Source: JANMDR01 sp031376425
GTDB taxonomy: Bacteria; Pseudomonadota; Gammaproteobacteria; Burkholderiales; Usitatibacteraceae
DNA length: 18,744 nucleotides
NCBI GenBank assembly: GCA_031376425.1
Contig: JANMDR010000161.1
Coordinates: 1 to 18,744 of the forward strand
Reading direction: 5' to 3'
The number at the start of each line of letters is the position of its first letter. Within the stretch, counting starts at the first letter, position 1. Below are positions 13,959 through 18,744 of this stretch, one piece after another. Under the pieces are notes generated by a model. That model searched no databases and was not told the DNA's origin. It saw only the letters and a list, made by a program, of their open reading frames with translations. Made by a program: the position numbers and the translations under genes.

Positions 13959-16319
13959 ATGCGGTCTTCTAAAGATAAATGCACATTAATGAAAACAACG
14001 CATAAACGCCCAACTAGGGCACACTTAATTTACGCGACAGTGCTCGTAATAAGCACCGTTTTGACCCTATTTTTAAACAGCGCGGCAATCGCGGCGACTA
14101 CTATTGTTGCGCCTGTGCGCGAAACAAACACCAACAGCACATTAGCTGCTAGCACGACTACCCGCCCAAAAATTGGCTTAGTCCTCTCTGGGGGCGGTGC
14201 CCGTGGTGCCGCTCACATAGGCGTGATTAAAGTACTTGAAGAAATGCGCATCCCCATCGATTTCATTGCTGGCACCAGTATCGGTGCACTTGTGGGCGCG
14301 GCCTATGCTTCGGGTACGCCGATAAAAGAGTTGGAGGAACGGTTAAAAAGCGCTGACTGGGATGATTTATTTACCGATAACTCACCCCGCGCTGATCGCA
14401 GCTTTTTGCGCAAGGAAGATGACCAAGCCCTACTTTTGAAATTTGAAACCGGCGTGAAAAATGAGGGCTTGGTACTACCTCCCGGCGCGATTGCCGGGCA
14501 AAAGCTGGATATCTTATTTAGTAAAATTACCCGTGGTGTAGTGGCTGAAATCGATTTCAATAAACTACCTATTCCGTTTCGCGCCGTCGCCACAGAAGCT
14601 GAAAGTGGCCGAATGGTGGTATTTTCCGAAGGGCGGCTACCGGATGTGATGCGTGCCTCCATGTCAGTGCCCGGTGCCGTTACGCCTTACCAAATTGATA
14701 ATCGTATTTTTTTAGACGGCGGCTTAACTCGTAATTTGCCGGTAGATGTAGCGCGGCAAATGGGTGCCGATATAGTGATTGCGGTGAATCTTGGCACTCC
14801 GCTTTTAAAACGTAGCGAACTCAGCTCACTCGTCGGCATTAGCTTACAAATGATCAATATTTTGACTGAGCAAAATGTTAAAACGTCCCTTGATTCGCTG
14901 GACCGCGATGATATGCTCATCTCTCCAGATTTAAACACCATTTCTGCTACCGACTTCTCAAGCGTCGGCCCGGCTATTGCCGCAGGTGAAGTGGCCGCGC
15001 GCGGCATTGCAGCACGCCTTTCCGAATACAGTATCGGCGCGCCGCAGTATGCACAAATGATGACGCAGCGTAGCGCGCGCTTAGGGCGTGCCGTCCGTGT
15101 TTCTGACACCATTGATCAAATACGCATCACCGGTAACACCCTCGTAAACCAAATTGAAATTGAACGGGCACTGGAAGTAAAAGTAGGTGAGGCGGCGAGC
15201 TTTGACAAAGTAAACCGTGGTATCAGCCGAATCTACGGCCTTGGTCACTTCGAACGGGTAAATTATAGTTTGCTCAATGAGCCCGTCTCGCGCCCCGACG
15301 GCACCTCTGAGACCCAACAAGTGCTCACCATTAACACCCGTGAAAAACCATGGGGGCCTGATTATTTGCGCTTTGGCGTGAGTCTTGCTGCTGATTCCGT
15401 GGGTGAAGGCAGCTTTAATTTGCTGATGCGCTATCAGCGTACGCAACTCAATAAATACGGCGCAGAGTGGCGCACCGATATTCAAGTGGGTCGCGACGCC
15501 AAGCTCGCCACCCAGCTGTTTCAGCCGTTTACCGAAGCCGCTTGGTTTAACGTGATACCCAATGCCGAAATTGAACGCCGCCCGCTGAATATTTTTGCCG
15601 AAGGCAAACGTATTGCTAAATACGATTTAACGTCCTCCAGTTTTGGCGTGGATTTAGGTGCTGATCTAGGACGCAATTCCATTGCCCGCCTTGGCTTCAC
15701 ACGCGGCAACAATACCGCATCGCTCAACATTGGCTCACTAATTGCGCCCAACTTTAAATACAAGCAAGGCGGCATACGGCTAAAGCTGGTTTATGACAGT
15801 TTGGACGATGCCGCATTCCCCCGCGACGGCCGTACCGCAAGCCTAAACGCCTACACCAGTACCAAGGCGCTTTCTGCCACATCAACTTATACCAAGGTGG
15901 AGGCGAACTACAATGAGAACATTTCCTTCGGCCCCCATACTTTTTCACTGGCGCTGCGCTTAGGTCAAAGCGGCAAGGGTGAAGTACCCCTGTTTGATCA
16001 ATATTCGCTTGGGGGCTTCTTACAGTTATCTGGCTACCGTCCAGGCGAGCTTCTCGGCCAATCGGTTGCGTTCAACCGTCTGAGCTACTATCGACAAATT
16101 GATTACTTCAAGAACCCGTTTGGAAAGCGCTTATTTATTGGTGCCTCTGCAGAATCGGGGCGCACTTCAGACAGCTTTCAATCTTTATCTACCGGTGAAA
16201 GTAAAAGCTCATTCGGCTTATTTGCGGGACTAGATACCTTGTTAGGGCCACTGTACTTAGGCTATGGACAAGCGAAAGGTCGCGATCGTATTTTTTACTT
16301 CTTTTTGGGACAACCTTAA
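13959..16319 (+). CDS. patatin-like phospholipase fused to POTRA and Omp85 barrel (PlpD-like, type Vd secretion)
   Basis: A 786-aa protein. A hydrophobic signal segment lies at about 22-46; an ATG at 13989 (codon 11) is an alternative start. The patatin domain spans about 70-340: oxyanion loop GGGARG (78-83), nucleophile Ser107 in GTSIG (105-109), and dyad Asp253 in DGG (253-255). A single POTRA-like segment (about 385-445, IDQIRITGNTLVNQIEIERAL) precedes an Omp85/surface-antigen barrel (about 465-786) ending in aromatic RIFYFFLGQP. This order is that of Pseudomonas PlpD, a type Vd autotransporter that carries an A1-type lipase to the cell surface. All catalytic residues are present, so it should be active. 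It is divergent from trmL and 49 bp upstream of rsuA. Confidence 0.9.
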   Translation: MRSSKDKCTLMKTTHKRPTRAHLIYATVLVISTVLTLFLNSAAIAATTIVAPVRETNTNSTLAASTTTRPKIGLVLSGGGARGAAHIGVIKVLEEMRIPIDFIAGTSIGALVGAAYASGTPIKELEERLKSADWDDLFTDNSPRADRSFLRKEDDQALLLKFETGVKNEGLVLPPGAIAGQKLDILFSKITRGVVAEIDFNKLPIPFRAVATEAESGRMVVFSEGRLPDVMRASMSVPGAVTPYQIDNRIFLDGGLTRNLPVDVARQMGADIVIAVNLGTPLLKRSELSSLVGISLQMINILTEQNVKTSLDSLDRDDMLISPDLNTISATDFSSVGPAIAAGEVAARGIAARLSEYSIGAPQYAQMMTQRSARLGRAVRVSDTIDQIRITGNTLVNQIEIERALEVKVGEAASFDKVNRGISRIYGLGHFERVNYSLLNEPVSRPDGTSETQQVLTINTREKPWGPDYLRFGVSLAADSVGEGSFNLLMRYQRTQLNKYGAEWRTDIQVGRDAKLATQLFQPFTEAAWFNVIPNAEIERRPLNIFAEGKRIAKYDLTSSSFGVDLGADLGRNSIARLGFTRGNNTASLNIGSLIAPNFKYKQGGIRLKLVYDSLDDAAFPRDGRTASLNAYTSTKALSATSTYTKVEANYNENISFGPHTFSLALRLGQSGKGEVPLFDQYSLGGFLQLSGYRPGELLGQSVAFNRLSYYRQIDYFKNPFGKRLFIGASAESGRTSDSFQSLSTGESKSSFGLFAGLDTLLGPLYLGYGQAKGRDRIFYFFLGQP

Positions 16320-16368
16320 GTTTGCAGAACAGTTGGAAACACCCTATTTTTAAGAATCACCCGACTAA

Positions 16369-17115
16369 ATGACTCCCGAAAAACTTCTCTTCAGTCAAGG
16401 TTTTGGCTCGCGCAAAACCTGCACGATGCTCGTCGCCAGTGGCGCATTACTTGTCAACGGCAACGTCGTTAGCAACCCCCATGCGTCGCTAGATATCGAT
16501 GCACCGGACTTTAGTTTTACCGTGACTACCTACGCAACGCTGCAACCATGGCCATACCGTGAAAAAGCCTATGTGATGCTCAATAAACCGATGAATTTTG
16601 AGTGCTCACAAAAACCAAAATCCCATCCCAGTGTCTACAATTTATTGGCTGATCCGTTACGCGTGCGAAGCGGTGGAGGCTTGCAATCAGTCGGGCGCTT
16701 AGATCATGACACGACGGGTTTATTATTATTTTCTGACGACGGACAATTCATTCACAAAATGGCATCGCCTAAACATCATGTACCCAAAGTTTATGATGTA
16801 ACCACCAGCGAAGCAGTGACTGACGAGCAGATTAAAAAACTACTTGCCGGTGTAATGCTAGAAGATGACCCGAAGCCCGTGCACGCGCTGGCTGTCAAGC
16901 GTATGGATGCCCCAAACAGAATTCACATGACCTTAGCGCAAGGCAAATATCACCAAGTAAAGCGCATGATGGCCGCAGTAAAAAATCATGTTGACGCACT
17001 GCATCGTAGTCAAATTGGTGCGCTTAAATTGCCAAGCGATTTAGGTTTAGGCGAATGGCGGTGGTTGAGTGTGGATGATTTAGCGCTTTCCAAAGATAAA
17101 ACTGGAGGTGCTTAA
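16369..17115 (+). CDS. rsuA: RsuA-type 16S rRNA pseudouridine-516 synthase
   Basis: A 248-aa pseudouridine synthase of the RsuA/RluB/E/F group. An N-terminal S4-like RNA-binding segment (about 1-40, LLFSQGFGSRKTCTMLVASG) is followed by the catalytic domain with GRLDHDTTGLLLFSDDG. Asp112 in RLD is the catalytic residue expected for the family. Further landmarks are YVMLNKP (68-74), KVYDV and KYHQVKRM. The size and short N-terminal domain favour RsuA over RluB or RluF. The S4 part is somewhat atypical (KTC where family members often have E/A-rich sequence) but intact. Target U516 of 16S rRNA is inferred from family. Confidence 0.88.
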   Translation: MTPEKLLFSQGFGSRKTCTMLVASGALLVNGNVVSNPHASLDIDAPDFSFTVTTYATLQPWPYREKAYVMLNKPMNFECSQKPKSHPSVYNLLADPLRVRSGGGLQSVGRLDHDTTGLLLFSDDGQFIHKMASPKHHVPKVYDVTTSEAVTDEQIKKLLAGVMLEDDPKPVHALAVKRMDAPNRIHMTLAQGKYHQVKRMMAAVKNHVDALHRSQIGALKLPSDLGLGEWRWLSVDDLALSKDKTGGA

Positions 17116-17146
17116 AGTAAAATTTGGGGAAGAATTAATGTTAGAT

Positions 17147-17189
17147 AATAGCCTGAAGATGCCCTAAAATATAGCGCCTTCAGACTATT
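17147..17189. repeat. hairpin element B with CCTAAAATATAGCGC core
   Basis: An outer stem AATAG/CTATT (17147-17151 with 17185-17189), one mismatch, and CTGAAG/CTTCAG (17153-17158 with 17178-17183) enclose an imperfect inner stem around GCCCTAAAATATAGCGC. It sits 32 bp after the rsuA stop. The sequence TATTTTAATTT follows on the plus strand, so it may work as a terminator for rsuA. The core resembles elements A (6871-6907) and C (18201-18238). Confidence 0.65.
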
Positions 17190-17300
17190 TTAATTTATGA
17201 CAGGCATAAAATTTAATCCTGCGCTCATGCTTTATTTCGAGCATAAGGCGTGGCACTTGATACACTTGAATGCTAATCAACTCATCGTTAAAGAGCTTTC

Positions 17301-18179
17301 ATGCCATCTAAAAAATTTGTGTCGCAGTGCGCACTAAAATCTGCGCTCCTGCTCTCGGCGCTAACCGTTTCAGCGGCTGTCTATGCGCAGGCCGAACCTG
17401 ATGTTGACGCTGCAAATCGCCCCGTTTGGGAAGCCGGGCTTGCGGGCTTTGGTGTGGGCAGCCCCGCTTACCCAGGTGCCAAAGAACGCGTAAGTCGCGG
17501 GCTGATTGCACCTTGGTTTGTCTATCGCGGCGAGACCTTTCGCGCTGACGGTGGCACTTTTGGCGCACGTGTGGTGAAGTCCGATTCGGTAGAGCTTGAT
17601 ATTGGTTTTGCAGCGGCCTTGGGCGCATCTAGCGATGATGTTGAAGTGCGCCGTGGCATGCCCGATCTTGGTTTTCAGTTTGAGTTTGGCCCACGGGCTA
17701 AATTTACGTTAAGCCGTCCTTCAGCAGATGCTATCGTGCGCCTTGAAGTACCGCTACGTGTGGTGCTCGAAGCTAAAAACGGCATCAAACAACGCGGCTT
17801 CGCTTTTGAGCCAAAACTGTCTTACGCCAATCGCGAGCTAGGCGGCGGTTTTGGCCCAGGTTGGGGGTTGACGGCATCGGCCAGCATCGTTGTGGGTGAC
17901 GCTAAACTAAACCAATATTTATACGGTGTCGACAGCGCGTTTGCAACGCCCACACGCAATGCCTACAAAGCTAAATCCGGCATCGTGACGCCACGACTGC
18001 AAGTAGCGCTATCGCATAAACTCAACAATGATATTCGCTTGTTTGGCTTTACGCGTTACGACTTCACGGGCTCAAGCGCCAATAAAGACAGCCCCTTGCA
18101 CATAAAAAACGGTGGCGCGTCCTTTGGGCTAGGCGTCGTGTGGACAATAGGCCGATCAACCCAAACGGCGGCAAACTAG
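17301..18179 (+). CDS. MipA/OmpV-family outer-membrane protein
   Basis: A 292-aa outer-membrane beta-barrel of the MipA/OmpV family. The signal peptide is 1-29 (cleavage AVYA-QA). The mature start WEAGLAGFGVGSPAYPGAKE is the family hallmark, followed by PWFVYRGETFRADGG. Alternating amphipathic strands run to the C-terminal GASFGLGVVWTI. MipA binds MltA and PBP1b in E. coli. Many relatives are uncharacterised porin-like proteins, so a murein-complex role is not certain here. AAGAG lies 6 nt before the ATG. The 185-bp gap before it contains hairpin B and no recognised promoter. Its downstream neighbour is convergent. Confidence 0.88.
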   Translation: MPSKKFVSQCALKSALLLSALTVSAAVYAQAEPDVDAANRPVWEAGLAGFGVGSPAYPGAKERVSRGLIAPWFVYRGETFRADGGTFGARVVKSDSVELDIGFAAALGASSDDVEVRRGMPDLGFQFEFGPRAKFTLSRPSADAIVRLEVPLRVVLEAKNGIKQRGFAFEPKLSYANRELGGGFGPGWGLTASASIVVGDAKLNQYLYGVDSAFATPTRNAYKAKSGIVTPRLQVALSHKLNNDIRLFGFTRYDFTGSSANKDSPLHIKNGGASFGLGVVWTIGRSTQTAAN

Positions 18180-18200
18180 CCTTAGACATTCGTCACAAAC

Positions 18201-18238
18201 ATGGCTGAATAACCTCTAAAATAGGGCTTTTCAGCCAT
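18201..18238. repeat. hairpin element C with TCTAAAATAGGGC core, between convergent genes
   Basis: A perfect 9-bp outer stem, ATGGCTGAA/TTCAGCCAT (18201-18209 with 18230-18238), encloses an imperfect inner stem around CTCTAAAATAGGGC with a short A-rich loop. Lying between the stops of the convergent mipA-like and channel genes, it may be a bidirectional terminator. Neither side has a proper U-tract. Confidence 0.7.
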
Positions 18239-18245
18239 TATTACA

Positions 18246-18625
18246 CTACTTTTCACACTGATATTCAGGCAGCGGCGCACCGCACTCATAGCAAAACTTT
18301 GCCGATACGGCCTGGCCTTCAGTTAAACAATTGTGGCAGGTACGTGTTGTGGGCGCCTTGGGTTCGGTGCCAAACCGTTGTGCCGTAAATTCCGCACTCA
18401 CAATTCCTGTGGGCACAGCCAACGTCCCCCAACCTAGCAACATCATAACAGACGCGATCAGCCGACCCAGATCTGTTTTAGGCGTGATGTCCCCAAAGCC
18501 CACTGTTGTCATCGTGGTAATTGCCCAGTAAACCGCAACCGGGATGCTCGTAAAACCGTTTGATGGGCCTTCGACCACATACATGAGTGTGCCCATCACC
18601 AGCACCCAATACTGTTCGTTTAGAT
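18246..18625 (-). pseudogene. C-terminal fragment of a potassium-type ion channel with zinc ribbon, cut by an insertion
   Basis: The reading frame from about 18605 down to 18246 gives a channel C-terminus of about 119 aa: GTLMYVVEG (end of a membrane helix), a pore loop with selectivity filter TVGFGD, a final helix LIASVMMLLGWGTLAVPTGIVSAEF, and a zinc-ribbon tail with CHNC and CYEC pairs. Full-length members of this voltage-gated-type family (ion transport PF00520/PF07885) have about 270-290 aa with four to five more upstream helices. These are absent: the frame meets a stop at 18632-18630, and beyond it begins an IS4-like element. The GTG at 18605 is not a credible native start. The gene is therefore 5'-truncated, probably non-functional unless the remainder lies beyond the insertion. 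Confidence 0.78.
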
Positions 18626-18744
18626 AATTTTATGCCATAATACCTGTTCCATCACAACGGAGCAAATCATGGCGCGAACCAAGGCTGTTTTAGGTGTTGG
18701 TGTTCGGCTAACGGACTATATGAGTACCAGCTTATTGGGTGTGG
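18606..18744 (+). mobile_element. left end of a probable IS4-family insertion sequence
   Basis: The channel sequence stops being recognisable between about 18606 and 18625, and a transposase-like reading frame starts at 18669. The left terminus is therefore placed in 18606-18625. The exact terminal inverted repeat and target duplication cannot be fixed because the right end is outside the window. Confidence 0.6.
18669..18744 (+). CDS. transposase N-terminus, IS4 family (partial)
   Basis: The ATG at 18669 is preceded by GGAG with 8-nt spacing. The 25 visible residues begin MARTKAVLGVGVRLTDYM and continue STSLLGV to the window edge. This resembles the N-terminus of IS4-family transposases with the Nterm_IS4 domain, which often read M(A/P)RT(K/R)(A/S)VLG followed by RLTDYIS or LSDY. 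No catalytic DDE residues are in view. The call relies on this N-terminal similarity and on the interrupted channel gene beside it. Confidence 0.6.
   Translation, partial: MARTKAVLGVGVRLTDYMSTSLLGV

Noticed and set aside
16340..16354. Fourth copy of the CTAAAATA hairpin (ACCCTATTTTTAAG before rsuA)
   Set aside because: Only a half-core is present and no complementary outer arms were found.
17249..17275. Possible sigma-54 promoter (TGGCAC followed by ACTTGA) before the MipA-like gene
   Set aside because: The invariant GC of the -12 element is not at the required distance from GG; the spaced position reads AC.
1..18744. CRISPR array, tRNA genes or phage modules
   Set aside because: No regularly spaced repeats, no cloverleaf-like sequences and no phage structural or integrase genes were seen.

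Overview
This window looks like a betaproteobacterial chromosome, most likely Burkholderiales, with moderate GC content. The reasons are the hslV-hslU pair with a Bordetella/Burkholderia-type HslV leader (MALEQFHG before TT), a STAS-domain gene directly upstream of hslV, and at the left edge an rRNA-operon leader of the betaproteobacterial type on the minus strand (16-bp-spaced promoter, GC-rich discriminator, boxA). Genus and species cannot be set from this sequence alone.

Layout. 1-457: no protein gene. On the minus strand this holds an rrn promoter and the 16S leader, running off the left edge. It is divergent from 458-5614, a plus-strand zinc-homeostasis cluster: a Fur-family repressor (Zur-like), two COG0523/CobW GTPases, an ABC ATPase, an FtsX/MacB-type permease with a His/Asp-rich loop, and a secreted DUF3299-like protein. 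5678-9645: a STAS-domain protein, hslV, hslU and a TrhO-type rhodanese tRNA hydroxylase, all plus strand. 9676-13894: minus strand, transcribed right to left: trmL, two tandem bufferin-type Cys-rich secreted precursor peptides (DUF2282-like), a DUF692/MNIO maturase (BufB-like), a DUF2063 partner (BufC-like), and a secreted protein with two PilJ-type domains. 13959-18179: plus strand: a patatin/Omp85 (PlpD-like, type Vd) protein, rsuA, and a MipA/OmpV outer-membrane protein. 18246-18625: the C-terminal piece of an ion-channel gene with a zinc ribbon, minus strand, cut by what appears to be the left end of an IS4-family element whose transposase starts at 18669 and leaves the window.

How the genes work together. 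Two metal systems lie about 5 kb apart. The first looks like a zinc-starvation response: a zinc-sensing repressor, metallochaperone GTPases and an envelope ABC system resembling Pseudomonas PA4064-PA4066 and Vibrio Zrg, but without the separate His-rich periplasmic protein. The second looks like a copper/metal-sequestering bufferin system, with two precursor peptides, one maturation enzyme pair and an intrinsic terminator between peptides and enzymes. The rest is protein quality control (HslUV), RNA modification (TrhO, TrmL, RsuA) and envelope proteins.

The observations most worth a second look are the double-precursor bufferin operon with its internal terminator, three intergenic hairpins sharing a CTAAAATA core with differing but self-complementary outer stems, the His-rich permease loop, and the interrupted channel gene.
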